NCBI GenBank assembly: GCA_947498155.1
Contig: CANMJD010000002.1
Span: 248,001 to 312,000 of the forward strand
Length of the DNA stretch: 64,000 bases
DNA from: an uncultured Pseudoruegeria sp.
GTDB taxonomy: Bacteria > Pseudomonadota > Alphaproteobacteria > Rhodobacterales > Rhodobacteraceae
Reading direction: 5' to 3'
Shown: positions 48,701 to 57,069 of the stretch, in pieces
Numbering within the stretch: position 1 is the first letter of the stretch
Layout of the letters: each line of letters begins with the position of its first letter
Program-made: the position numbers and the translations under genes
The notes under the pieces: model-generated
Database searches by the model: none
The model's input: the letters and a program-made list of their open reading frames with translations, nothing else
Told to the model about the DNA's origin: nothing

Positions 48701-49202
48701 AGTCAGCCCCGAGCCCTACTTCTTCGAAGTGTTTCTTGCAAAGCTCGATCTTGGTGAAAACGTCTTCATATCCAAGAACTTCACCCCAAGGATCAACGTA
48801 GCACATCACGCCATTTACCTGAAAATAAGTCATCATTTCCTCGACCCCATCCGGCACGACCAGTGTGTGGGTTTCACCGGGCGGCTCATAGACATAGCCG
48901 CCTTCTTCCGCTGTCCATTCGTGCTCAAGGTAATGCCAGCGGCCCTTCAGGACGAAACCGTGGACAGGCTGCGGGTGACGGTGCCGCGAGAGTACGCCTG
49001 ATTTTCGAACACGCAAGATATTCATCCAGTAGCCTTGCGACCGGTTCAAACACAGCGGGCGAAACCATACGTTTTCGGCCTGAGGCACCCAGAGTCGGTC
49101 ATCCTCTGGAACAGCGTCGGGAATGACGATCTCTTCCTGCGCCTCTTTGGGAAACGGTAATTGATAGGGCGTGCGTTCGTCGTAGTCTTTCTTATTGACC
49201 AT
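48678..49202 (-). CDS. Cupin-fold protein, 2,4'-dihydroxyacetophenone dioxygenase-like
   Basis: A 174-aa single cupin. The metal site appears as His74 and His76 (SRHRHPQ) with His112 (GETHTL), and the first cupin motif has His81 where many cupins have Glu. Sequence character ([18 protein letters not shown], landmark ~52-69) resembles the family annotated as 2,4'-dihydroxyacetophenone dioxygenase, but an aromatic substrate is unlikely in this operon. It could equally be a sugar isomerase or a 2-hydroxyketone-processing enzyme. No signal peptide is visible. Confidence 0.72.
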   Translation of the reverse strand: MVNKKDYDERTPYQLPFPKEAQEEIVIPDAVPEDDRLWVPQAENVWFRPLCLNRSQGYWMNILRVRKSGVLSRHRHPQPVHGFVLKGRWHYLEHEWTAEEGGYVYEPPGETHTLVVPDGVEEMMTYFQVNGVMCYVDPWGEVLGYEDVFTKIELCKKHFEEVGLGADYVDRFIR

Positions 49203-49213
49203 TTTCGGTCTCC

Positions 49214-49918
49214 TTACATTGCCAAATAGCCGCCATCGACGGGATAGATCGATCCGGTCACAAAACTTGCTTCATCGGACAGGAGCCACTTCACAAGTGC
49301 GCCGACCTCGCTTGTCTTTCCCCAGCGCTTCAAAGGTGTCCGACTAAAGATCGCAGCTTCTCGTTCCGGTGCGTCGCGCAATCCGCGGGTCATTTCGGTT
49401 TCAATCCAACCTGGAGCGATTGCATTCACACGGATACCGTCTTCGGCCCAATTTCCAGCGAGCGCTTTGGTCAACTGTGCCACCCCGCCCTTAGAAGCTG
49501 AATAGGCTGGCACCAGAGGGCCGCCAAATGTGCTGAGCATGGACGCTGTGTTCACGATCGCCCCGCCCGATTTCGCCAAAAAGGGCTGGGCTGCCAAGCA
49601 GCAGCGCATCGTGCCGGTCAAATTTACATCGAGCACCTTCTGAAAAACATCGATATTGTATTCTTCGCTCCGTACCAGAATACCGGCGCAATTCACTAAG
49701 CCAGCGAGGTTTTCAAGACCGTCGAACACGCTTTCCACCGATTCAGTGTCAGTCACATCCAACAGGCAGGTTTCGATCTCTGATGACCCCGAAAACCGGT
49801 CAATTTCATCCTGCGACACTGTTGCTGCAATTACATGATACCCAGCGCCCTGAAGCACTTCGGACACGCCCGCACCGATGCCACTTGTCCCGCCGGTGAC
49901 GACAACCGTTTGTTTCAT
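49214..49918 (-). CDS. SDR-family oxidoreductase
   Basis: A 234-aa classical short-chain dehydrogenase. It has TGGTSGIGAGV (~8-18) for NAD(P), NCAGI, and the catalytic Ser/Tyr/Lys set with YSASKGG. It starts one nucleotide inside the stop of the aldolase gene (TGATG), so it is translationally coupled. A sugar or sugar-lactone dehydrogenase is the most likely role in this operon; cofactor and substrate cannot be read from sequence. Confidence 0.87.
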   Translation of the reverse strand: MKQTVVVTGGTSGIGAGVSEVLQGAGYHVIAATVSQDEIDRFSGSSEIETCLLDVTDTESVESVFDGLENLAGLVNCAGILVRSEEYNIDVFQKVLDVNLTGTMRCCLAAQPFLAKSGGAIVNTASMLSTFGGPLVPAYSASKGGVAQLTKALAGNWAEDGIRVNAIAPGWIETEMTRGLRDAPEREAAIFSRTPLKRWGKTSEVGALVKWLLSDEASFVTGSIYPVDGGYLAM

Positions 49919-50547
49919 CAGCTTTTCCCGTTCTTAAACGCTGTTACAAAAGCTTCCGCTCTTTTCTGCAGTTCGGTCAGATTATAGGATGGTTTGAACA
50001 AAGCTGACCCCAATCCAAAGCTATCGGCGCCGGCCTGTCGGTAGTAATCCATGGTATCAGGTGTAATGCCGCCAACGACGGCCACAACGGCGTCTTTTGG
50101 TAGGACTGCTCGCATTGCCGAGATTGCCTTTGGCGGGGCCAATTCTGCAGGAAAGACCTTCAAAACCGCCGCACCATGTTCAAGGGCCGTGAACGCCTCT
50201 GTCGGTGTCAGTACGCCGGGGCACCACTTCGCCCCGAGTTCGAGTGCCCGCGCGCCAACGCGTGGGTCCATATTTGGTGCGACAATGACCTGCCCACCGG
50301 CATTACAAACGGATGTCGCGACGTCTGGGGTCAACACTGTTCCTGCCCCGATGACGATCCGTTCGCCATACCGATTTGCAATTCTCTCAATAGAAACAAG
50401 TGGCTCTGGTGAGTTCATCGGCACTTCAATAATCCGGAACCCCGCATCCACCAATACACCCGCGACATCAAGCGCGCGATCCGGGTCCAGACCGCGAAGG
50501 ATCGCGATGAGAGGGTTTTCCTGCAATGACTGTTCCCAAAGGTTCAT
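49918..50547 (-). CDS. dgoA: 2-dehydro-3-deoxy-6-phosphogalactonate aldolase
   Basis: Splits KDPGal (or KDPG) into pyruvate and glyceraldehyde-3-phosphate. The 209 aa form the class I aldolase barrel with Arg18 (ILRGL), Glu41 (IIEVP) and the Schiff-base Lys130 in VLKVFPAE. The late GGITPDTMDYYRQAGADSFGLGSALF segment (landmark) points to the KDPGal subgroup. It overlaps the kinase gene by 4 nt and the SDR gene by 1 nt. Confidence 0.9.
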   Translation of the reverse strand: MNLWEQSLQENPLIAILRGLDPDRALDVAGVLVDAGFRIIEVPMNSPEPLVSIERIANRYGERIVIGAGTVLTPDVATSVCNAGGQVIVAPNMDPRVGARALELGAKWCPGVLTPTEAFTALEHGAAVLKVFPAELAPPKAISAMRAVLPKDAVVAVVGGITPDTMDYYRQAGADSFGLGSALFKPSYNLTELQKRAEAFVTAFKNGKS

Positions 50548-51461
50548 GATACCAACCCCGCCGCTTTCGCGATTAGGAAGTGCCCTTTGGCGACAATATC
50601 ATCCGGCGCGCGTTTGGATTTCAGACCAGCGGCTTTTAGCGCAACCTCATAGCGATCGGCCAAATCATCACGACCTATGATCGTCACGGTATCCTTGATC
50701 GAAGCGACATTCGCACCTTGAATCTCGGCACCAATCAGAAGGCCCGAAAGATAATCGGAGACCATATTCCCGGTGATTTTTTCGAACAGAGGCAATGTTC
50801 GCACCCCAAAGAGATCGTGCAAAAGGTTGCCGCCTTCAGCGAAACCAACAGCACATCCCCTTTCGAAGGCCTGTTGGTTAAACGGCCCTTCTTCAATCAA
50901 TGCGCCAAGAATGGTGTGTTGACGCAGCGCGGCGAAGATATCACCCGTCATAAAGGTTGAATAGTCGTCGATCTGACTATCCCGGACGGTAATCCACTTG
51001 CTGTGAGTTCCGGGTAGCACAAAAACACCATCAGACATGCCAAACGCAGTCGCGCCAATGATCTGCGTTTCTTCGCCTCGCATGACATCTGGAACGTCGC
51101 CATGATCCGTTGTCATTCCGGTGACGAATATAACTTTAGTCCCGTCCGACGTCTGATGCGCCACGAGAGCGTCAGCAAGCTCTTGGGCGCCAGAGGGCAG
51201 CGGCAGGTATGGGGTTTCAACCCATCCGTTTCGGCTCGTGATCATACCAGATGCGATCACGGGCAGGCCCTGAACTTTGACCCAGGGCTCGATCAAACTG
51301 CTGAAGGACCCCTCAAAATCTCCGTCTTTGACATGCATGATGCCTTCGGACTTTGAGACCTGATCCAATACCTCACCGCCCGCACCAATAAGAAAGGCGC
51401 GGAGCGAGGAGGTGCCCCAGTCGATACCGATGAGAACGGGGTTAGATGCGGCCGAATTCAT
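50544..51461 (-). CDS. dgoK: 2-dehydro-3-deoxygalactonokinase
   Basis: Phosphorylates 2-keto-3-deoxygalactonate (or a related acid) with ATP to give the DgoA substrate. The 305 aa show the actin-like ATPase start IGIDWGTSSLRAFLI (~12-26) and VLPGTHSKWI (~147-156), as in DgoK. It overlaps the RraA-like gene by 20 nt and dgoA by 4 nt. This kinase-aldolase pair is the clearest metabolic marker of the operon. Confidence 0.9.
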   Translation of the reverse strand: MNSAASNPVLIGIDWGTSSLRAFLIGAGGEVLDQVSKSEGIMHVKDGDFEGSFSSLIEPWVKVQGLPVIASGMITSRNGWVETPYLPLPSGAQELADALVAHQTSDGTKVIFVTGMTTDHGDVPDVMRGEETQIIGATAFGMSDGVFVLPGTHSKWITVRDSQIDDYSTFMTGDIFAALRQHTILGALIEEGPFNQQAFERGCAVGFAEGGNLLHDLFGVRTLPLFEKITGNMVSDYLSGLLIGAEIQGANVASIKDTVTIIGRDDLADRYEVALKAAGLKSKRAPDDIVAKGHFLIAKAAGLVS

Positions 51462-52131
51462 TCAACAAATCCTCAACCGTCTTACCCTTCGCAACCCATT
51501 TGCGGGTCTCTTCCTCACGATCAGCTTGCTCCTGCGCCAGTCTGACAACTTCTTCGGCTGTCTCAATCGGCACAACAACAACGCCCATCAGATCTGCCAC
51601 GATGAAGTCACCAGGATTGACCACCACGCCACCGCAAGCGATCGGGACGTTGATCGAAAGCTCTTCCTTGCGGCCAGAAAACATCGTGTGCGTGCCACGT
51701 GGTGTGATTGCACGGGTCCAGATAGGCCAGTTGATATCTTCAAGTTCATCGGTGTCACGGCCTGCGCCGTCCACGATCATGCCGCGAATGCCACGGTTTT
51801 GAGCCAAGCCGCCCATCAAGCCACCACACACAGAGGTGTTCTGATCACCGCCCGCATCGACAACGATCACGTCGCCAGGTTGTCCCATTTCAAGCGCCCG
51901 CAGCGGGTCAACCAGATCGCCTTTGGACAACTGAACGGTGATTGCCTGGCCCGTGACCTTGGCGCGAAATGGTGGTTTGATCCCGCTGTCCATGACATTG
52001 GTACGGTACTGCACATCGGCAAAGATCGCGGCGGCGGAGTAGGCCTGAACAGCTTTGTCGAATTTCTCGAGCAATTCAGGGCGGCGTTCGAAGTCATGGA
52101 AGACTTTGAGGTCGTTACATACGTCTGGCAT
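51442..52131 (-). CDS. RraA-family protein, possible pyruvate-type aldolase or decarboxylase
   Basis: A 229-aa protein of the RraA/HMG-aldolase group. The active-site signature is present: the glycine-rich GDVIVVDAGG and GGLMGGLAQNRG, then DGAGRD with Arg125-Asp126 (compare Arg123/Asp124 in characterised 4-hydroxy-4-methyl-2-oxoglutarate aldolases). The extended C-terminal helix (~190-229) is longer than in RraA of E. coli. In a sugar-acid operon it probably cleaves or decarboxylates a 2-keto acid rather than regulating RNase E. Confidence 0.75.
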   Translation of the reverse strand: MPDVCNDLKVFHDFERRPELLEKFDKAVQAYSAAAIFADVQYRTNVMDSGIKPPFRAKVTGQAITVQLSKGDLVDPLRALEMGQPGDVIVVDAGGDQNTSVCGGLMGGLAQNRGIRGMIVDGAGRDTDELEDINWPIWTRAITPRGTHTMFSGRKEELSINVPIACGGVVVNPGDFIVADLMGVVVVPIETAEEVVRLAQEQADREEETRKWVAKGKTVEDLLNEFGRI

Positions 52132-52142
52132 TTCTAGCTCCT

Positions 52143-53174
52143 TTAAGCTGTCATTTCGGTCAATGCCTTTGCATTGACGGGATAGTCCGGGGCTACGCCT
52201 GTCAGGACTTTAGCCACTTGGGTTGCTGCGCCGACCCGTGCCGCCATGATCGACTCCTCGGAGTAGTAAGCGGCGTGCGGTGTCACGAGGACGTTCGGCA
52301 GTGTGAAAATCGGATTGTCATCGGGGGACCAGCTGGCACGTTTTGCCGGTTCTTCTTCGGGATCGTCCAAACCAGCCGATGCGAGATGCCCGTCCGTCAA
52401 AGCGCGATAGAGCGCCTTGTTATCGACTGTCGGACCGCGGCCGGTGTTGACCAAAATCGCACCTGGTTTCATAGCCGCAAACTCAGCGTCAGATAGAAAG
52501 TGCTTTGTCTCTGGGGTCATCGGAGCCTGCATCAGGATGTAATCAGACCGAGCGAGAAGATCCGCTTTCGAAACCAGCGCGGCGTTATGTTGCGCGGCGA
52601 CGTCGGCTGGCAGGAAGGGGTCAAAAGCTATGACATTGACGCCAAACGCCTGTGCGCGCGCTGCAATGGCTTGTCCGATCTTGCCAAAGGAGACGACTCC
52701 CATGGTTCGGCCACGAAGCCGATTGACGGGTTGTCCGCTTTGCCATTTCCAAATGCCCTTATGGGTGGCGCGATCATAATCGGGCAGCTTACGCGCCAAT
52801 GTCATCCAAAGGGCGATGGCATGGTCGGCGACCTCTTCCGTGCAATAGTCGAGCACGTTGGTAACTAAGATGCCCTTCTGGGTCGCGGTTTCGACGTCGA
52901 CAATATCAACCCCGACCCCATACCGAGCGATCACCTCGCACTTCTGCATTGCGCCGATGGTCTTGGCTCCAACACGCGCATATTGGTTGATCATCGCGGC
53001 GCAATCCGCGGCGGCCTCCAAGAGGTCGTCCTCGCTTTTGCTTTGCAACGCGATGACTTCCGCACCTGCGGCTTCAAGTATGCCACGCTCTACATCTACA
53101 TCGCCAAAGTCGTAGTCTGTTATCACGACTTTAGGGCGATCTACCCTTGCTGGGCCAAATGCTGAATCAGACAT
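52143..53174 (-). CDS. D-isomer-specific 2-hydroxyacid dehydrogenase (C-terminal-binding-protein-like)
   Basis: A 343-aa NAD(P)-dependent dehydrogenase. The nucleotide domain has GVVSFGKIGQAIAARAQAFG (~159-178), and the catalytic triad is Arg in NTGRGP, Glu in the GLDDPEEEP segment and His in TPHAAYYS. The CtBP-like subgroup includes phosphoglycerate, lactate and sugar-acid dehydrogenases. It overlaps the VOC gene by 8 nt. In this operon it may reduce or oxidise a 2-hydroxy or 2-keto acid intermediate. Confidence 0.86.
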   Translation of the reverse strand: MSDSAFGPARVDRPKVVITDYDFGDVDVERGILEAAGAEVIALQSKSEDDLLEAAADCAAMINQYARVGAKTIGAMQKCEVIARYGVGVDIVDVETATQKGILVTNVLDYCTEEVADHAIALWMTLARKLPDYDRATHKGIWKWQSGQPVNRLRGRTMGVVSFGKIGQAIAARAQAFGVNVIAFDPFLPADVAAQHNAALVSKADLLARSDYILMQAPMTPETKHFLSDAEFAAMKPGAILVNTGRGPTVDNKALYRALTDGHLASAGLDDPEEEPAKRASWSPDDNPIFTLPNVLVTPHAAYYSEESIMAARVGAATQVAKVLTGVAPDYPVNAKALTEMTA

Positions 53175-53661
53175 AGGCAGCAGACGAATATGTCAATTCG
53201 TACGAGTGGCTGTAGAGTTCAAAGATGTTGCCGAACGGGTCTTCCATATAGACCATCCGGTAGGGTTTTTCGCCCGGGTAGTACTTGCGCACTTGCTCCA
53301 TGCGCTGCTTGCCACCGAGGCTTTCGATGACTTTCACGCGCGCTTCTACGTCTTCGTCCTGAACACAGAAGTGGAAAAGACCGCGACGCCAGTATTCGAA
53401 CGGGCGATCTTCTTCGACGGTGTTTGGGAATTCGAAGAGTTCGATACCGACGCCGTCACCCATTGAAAGGTGTGCGATGCGGAATGAGCCCCAGCCTTCG
53501 CCAAAGACGTCATCGCACATCTGGCCGATGGCGCTTTCGTCGTGCTGGACTTCGGTTGGGCCCATGATGACGTAAAGGCCAAATGCCTTGGAGTAGAATT
53601 CAACCGCCTTCTCCAAGTCCGGAACGGTGATGCCAATATGTGAGAAAGTGAGAGCTGCCAT
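53167..53661 (-). CDS. VOC-family metalloprotein (glyoxalase I-like)
   Basis: A 164-aa protein with the paired beta-alpha-beta-beta-beta fold. Four likely metal ligands occur at the expected places: His8 (FSHIGI), Glu74 (GIELFEF), His97 (LFHFCV) and Glu148 (NIFELY), as in glyoxalase I, so it should bind a divalent metal. The segment DPFGNIFELYSHSYE is typical of the superfamily. Lactoylglutathione lyase is one option and fits the methylglyoxal synthase in the operon; an isomerase or dioxygenase of the family is another. Confidence 0.8.
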   Translation of the reverse strand: MAALTFSHIGITVPDLEKAVEFYSKAFGLYVIMGPTEVQHDESAIGQMCDDVFGEGWGSFRIAHLSMGDGVGIELFEFPNTVEEDRPFEYWRRGLFHFCVQDEDVEARVKVIESLGGKQRMEQVRKYYPGEKPYRMVYMEDPFGNIFELYSHSYELTYSSAAYV

Positions 53662-53687
53662 TTGATTGGCTCCTTTTTTGATGTGAC

Positions 53688-54476
53688 TTAGAGAATGTTG
53701 CGGACGATGCCGCCTTCGACTTTGTAGGCACTGCCATTCATGGCCTCGTTGGCCGCAACGGTTACGATTGTCTTCGCGACTTCGTCGGCTTGGACAAAGC
53801 GCTGAATCAGCGATGTTGGCTCGTCAGACTTGAAGTAGTTGTCGATGATGTCCGCCACCGGCTCCCCCTTTTGCTCGGCGAGCCCGTCAAAATAAGCTTT
53901 CACCCCTTCGGTCCAAGTGGGCCCTGGCAGCACGGAATTAACGCGCACACCGGTTCCTTTGGTCAGTTCAGCCATCCCGCGAGACAACCCAAGCATTGCG
54001 GTCTTGGTCACTGAATAATGGATCATCTGCGGCAACGGTTTAACGCCCGCTTCACTGGCCAAATTCACGATCGAACCTGTGCCGCGCTTCAACATGGCCG
54101 GCAGGATCACCCGAGACACCCGCACTGCGCTCAAAACGTTGATGTCAAAATACTCTGCCCAATCAGCGTCGGTCAGATCCTCAAAGGCCTTTACCGAAAA
54201 AACGCCTACATTGTTGACCAGGATATCGACGTCGCCTTGTTCGAGGGCAAAATTACATAGCATCTTGGCCTGTTCGATATCGGTAAGGTCGGCTGCTTTC
54301 CCAACCACATCGCCAAAAGATGCGAGGTCGTCCACGCAGGCTTCAACCTCTTCGTCGGTCAAGCCGTGCACAATCACCTTTGCGCCTTCTGCAAGGAACA
54401 TCTGTGCGGTTGCCTTGCCGATTCCGGATGCAGATCCGGTCACCAGAACGAGCTTATTTTTAAGTCCAAGGTCCAT
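53688..54476 (-). CDS. SDR-family oxidoreductase
   Basis: A 262-aa classical SDR with TGSASGIGKAT (~13-23), NNVGV, and catalytic YSVTKTA. The start at 54476 has GAGAGG upstream and lies 1 nt after the permease stop; an in-frame extension to 54554 lies within the permease gene. Position directly after the importer genes suggests that it is the first catabolic step, an aldose or alditol dehydrogenase. Confidence 0.88.
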   Translation of the reverse strand: MDLGLKNKLVLVTGSASGIGKATAQMFLAEGAKVIVHGLTDEEVEACVDDLASFGDVVGKAADLTDIEQAKMLCNFALEQGDVDILVNNVGVFSVKAFEDLTDADWAEYFDINVLSAVRVSRVILPAMLKRGTGSIVNLASEAGVKPLPQMIHYSVTKTAMLGLSRGMAELTKGTGVRVNSVLPGPTWTEGVKAYFDGLAEQKGEPVADIIDNYFKSDEPTSLIQRFVQADEVAKTIVTVAANEAMNGSAYKVEGGIVRNIL

Positions 54477-54477
54477 T

Positions 54478-55461
54478 TTAGCCTCTCTTTTCCGAGGTGG
54501 ATTTTCCAAAGATTGAAGACAGCAGGGCCGAGAGCTCAGCCCGCCACATATCAATGCCGACGGCCAGCAAGATGATCAGGCCAAGGACGATGTTCTGAAC
54601 CGACGAGGGTGCCGCGTTCAGGTTGAGCCCGTTCTGCACAATCACAATTGTCATTGCGCCCATAAAAGTCGCCAGGATGTTGCCTCGCCCCCCAGCAAGG
54701 CTGGCGCCCCCGACGACCGCAGCCGCAATCGCCTGAAGCTCAAGAGTCTGGCCATAGTTTGGCGAGCCCGAATTCAGTCGGGCAGACATCAGGACCGCAC
54801 CGACAGCTGTCATGAAGCCGGCTATCGCGAACGTTATGGCCTGTACCTTGCGAACATTGATGCCCGTTAGTACGGCAGCAGCTGGATTGCCGCCCACGGC
54901 ATAGATCTCGCGGCCAAGTTTGGTGAAATTCATCGTGAAGGCTGCGAGCGTGTAGAAGAACAGCAGATAGAAAAACGGCAAGGGGATGCCTGCCAGTTTG
55001 CCGTAGAAAATAGGCTCCAAGCCTGGGTCCAGCGAGAAGATCGGAGACCCATTGTTAAACGTCAGCGCAAGCCCTCGAAAAGCGATAAGGGCAGCGAGCG
55101 TCGTAATAAATGAGGGTATTCGCCCATAGGACGTGATGACGCCGAGCAGCAACCCTAACACGCCACCAACGACCAGGATGAGTGGCAAACCGAGCATCAG
55201 GGGCAGCCCCATAAATTTCAGCATTTGCGCAAGTATCATCGTCAAAAGCGCGACCATTGAGCCCGCACTGAGGTCGATGCCGGCAGCAAAGATGACAACG
55301 GTGGAACCGATCGCGATCAGTGCAACAATGCTCACCTGCAAGAACAGGTTTGAGAGGTTTCCAGGATTGAGGAACCTGTCGGTCGTCAATGCAACGATCA
55401 GCGCGACGATGACCATCGCCGCAAAGGGGCCGATTAATTGAGCGTCAAAAATCCGTTTCAT
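54478..55461 (-). CDS. Sugar ABC transporter permease (RbsC-like)
   Basis: A 327-aa membrane protein with about 8-10 helices. Landmarks of the RbsC/BPD_transp_2 family are FAAGIDLSAGSMVALLTMI (~55-73), GGNPAAAVLTGINV and VVGGASLAGGRGN. It forms the channel with the ATPase encoded just upstream (4-nt overlap). Two copies per transporter are expected. Confidence 0.92.
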   Translation of the reverse strand: MKRIFDAQLIGPFAAMVIVALIVALTTDRFLNPGNLSNLFLQVSIVALIAIGSTVVIFAAGIDLSAGSMVALLTMILAQMLKFMGLPLMLGLPLILVVGGVLGLLLGVITSYGRIPSFITTLAALIAFRGLALTFNNGSPIFSLDPGLEPIFYGKLAGIPLPFFYLLFFYTLAAFTMNFTKLGREIYAVGGNPAAAVLTGINVRKVQAITFAIAGFMTAVGAVLMSARLNSGSPNYGQTLELQAIAAAVVGGASLAGGRGNILATFMGAMTIVIVQNGLNLNAAPSSVQNIVLGLIILLAVGIDMWRAELSALLSSIFGKSTSEKRG

Positions 55462-56984
55462 GAGTCTGCAAGCTCCTGAGGTGTGTGATGTATTTGGTCG
55501 GCTGACGCACGCACTAGGTCGTCATGTGACAGCTCACTCGCGTCCACGATCTTCTTGATGGCCCCATGCTGAACGATTGCGACACGGTCGCTCATGGCGA
55601 GAAGCTCGTCGTGGTCTGAACTGATCAAGATGATCGATTTTCCAGCCCGCGTAAGCGCGTTCATCAATTTGTAGACCGCGATTTTAGCTCCGATATCGAT
55701 GCCCTGCGTCGGTTCGTCCAAAATCAAGACTTGGGCTTCCGCGAACAGCCAGCGGGCGATGACGATCTTTTGCTGGTTGCCACCAGACAAGAAATTGACG
55801 GTTTTCGCTTCTGCTTGTGCCGAGATTTCCAACTCGTCCATTAGGCGCTCAGTGCCAGCCCCTTCGGCAGCGAGATCAAGAAGCCCAAGCTTTGAAATGC
55901 TTGCCAGCGACGCTGCGGTGATGTTCCCGCTCGCCCTGAAATTGAAGAACAGCCCGTCGGTTTTGCGGTTTTCTGGAACCAAGGCAACACCTGCTTGGAT
56001 CGCCTCCATCTCGTTTCGAAACTTGACCGGGGCGCCATCCAGTTCAACCGATCCGGACGTCAATTTATCGACCCCAAACAGCGCGCGCGCGATCTCGGTT
56101 CGCCCAGAGCCCAACACACCGCCAAGCCCAAGGACTTCACCGCGCCTTAACGCAAATGTAGCGTCCGAAACACCGAGTTTTGTCTTCAGCCCAGAGGCGC
56201 GAAGCACCACGTCTTCAGTTGAATTGTTCTCTTTCGGATAGTGCTCTCCAACGTCACCACCGACCATCGCGCTGACGATCTCGCTGACGTTGATCTCTGT
56301 TTCGCCTGCCGCGCTGACAACGCAACCTCCGCGTAGGATCGTGACCTCATCAACAATACGCTCAACCTCATCAAGACGGTGGGACACATAAAGGATGGCA
56401 GTTCCGCGGCTTCGCATGTTTCGCAAAAGCTGGTGAAGCTGTTCAATCTCGTCTTCGCCCAGCGCCGCTGTCGGCTCGTCTAGGATAATCATGCTCGCGT
56501 CCATCGCGATCGCCTTTGCGATCTCAACGAGCTGCTGCTCACCAACTGAGAGATCGCCGGTGATTGCTTCCGAGTCGATATCGATGTCCATTTCCTTGAG
56601 GACACGCGCCGATTCAGAGTGGACTTTAGCCCAGTCAATTACGCCGAAGCGCGATCGGGGCATGTTCCCCAGAAAGATATTCTCACCCACTGACAAGGTC
56701 GGCACGATCGAGAATTCCTGAAACACGGTTGCGATGCCCATGTCTCGCGCAGCCAGTGGGCCGGGAATCTGGACTACTTTGCCATCGTGGAGGATCTTGC
56801 CGCTGTCAGGTTGTTGAACACCCGAGAGCGTCTTGATCATTGTCGATTTACCGCAGCCATTTTCACCCAGCAGACCGTGAATTGAACCCTTCATCAGCTT
56901 GATGCACACCTTGTCGTTCGCCAGAACGCCGGGGTAGGCCTTGCTGATGTCGGCAAATTCCCAAAGAGGAGTCGCATCGTTCAT
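55458..56984 (-). CDS. Sugar ABC transporter ATPase (RbsA-like, tandem domains)
   Basis: A 508-aa protein with two ABC modules. The first has Walker A GENGCGKST (~38-46), signature LSVGEQQ and Walker B IILDEPTAALGEDE. The second has the degenerate Walker A GVLGSGRTE but an intact LSGGNQQK and DEPTQGID, as usual for RbsA-type proteins. The start at 56984 fits the family N terminus; the frame is open to 57173 across the receptor-gene end and the hairpin. It overlaps the permease gene by 4 nt. Confidence 0.93.
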   Translation of the reverse strand: MNDATPLWEFADISKAYPGVLANDKVCIKLMKGSIHGLLGENGCGKSTMIKTLSGVQQPDSGKILHDGKVVQIPGPLAARDMGIATVFQEFSIVPTLSVGENIFLGNMPRSRFGVIDWAKVHSESARVLKEMDIDIDSEAITGDLSVGEQQLVEIAKAIAMDASMIILDEPTAALGEDEIEQLHQLLRNMRSRGTAILYVSHRLDEVERIVDEVTILRGGCVVSAAGETEINVSEIVSAMVGGDVGEHYPKENNSTEDVVLRASGLKTKLGVSDATFALRRGEVLGLGGVLGSGRTEIARALFGVDKLTSGSVELDGAPVKFRNEMEAIQAGVALVPENRKTDGLFFNFRASGNITAASLASISKLGLLDLAAEGAGTERLMDELEISAQAEAKTVNFLSGGNQQKIVIARWLFAEAQVLILDEPTQGIDIGAKIAVYKLMNALTRAGKSIILISSDHDELLAMSDRVAIVQHGAIKKIVDASELSHDDLVRASADQIHHTPQELADS

Positions 56985-57029
56985 TTTGGTGATCTCGCTG
57001 GTTAAAGGGCTAAGAAAGAGGGCGCTCCC

Positions 57030-57053
57030 CGGTGGCACGCAAACGCGCCACCG
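57030..57053 (-). promoter_or_regulatory. Intercistronic hairpin after the ABC receptor gene
   Basis: CGGTGGC / GCCACCG perfect arms with a partly paired loop, lying in the 85-nt gap between the receptor and ATPase genes. No T-run follows, so it fits differential mRNA stability rather than termination. Confidence 0.65.
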
Positions 57054-57069
57054 AGAAACAGGGAGGAAC

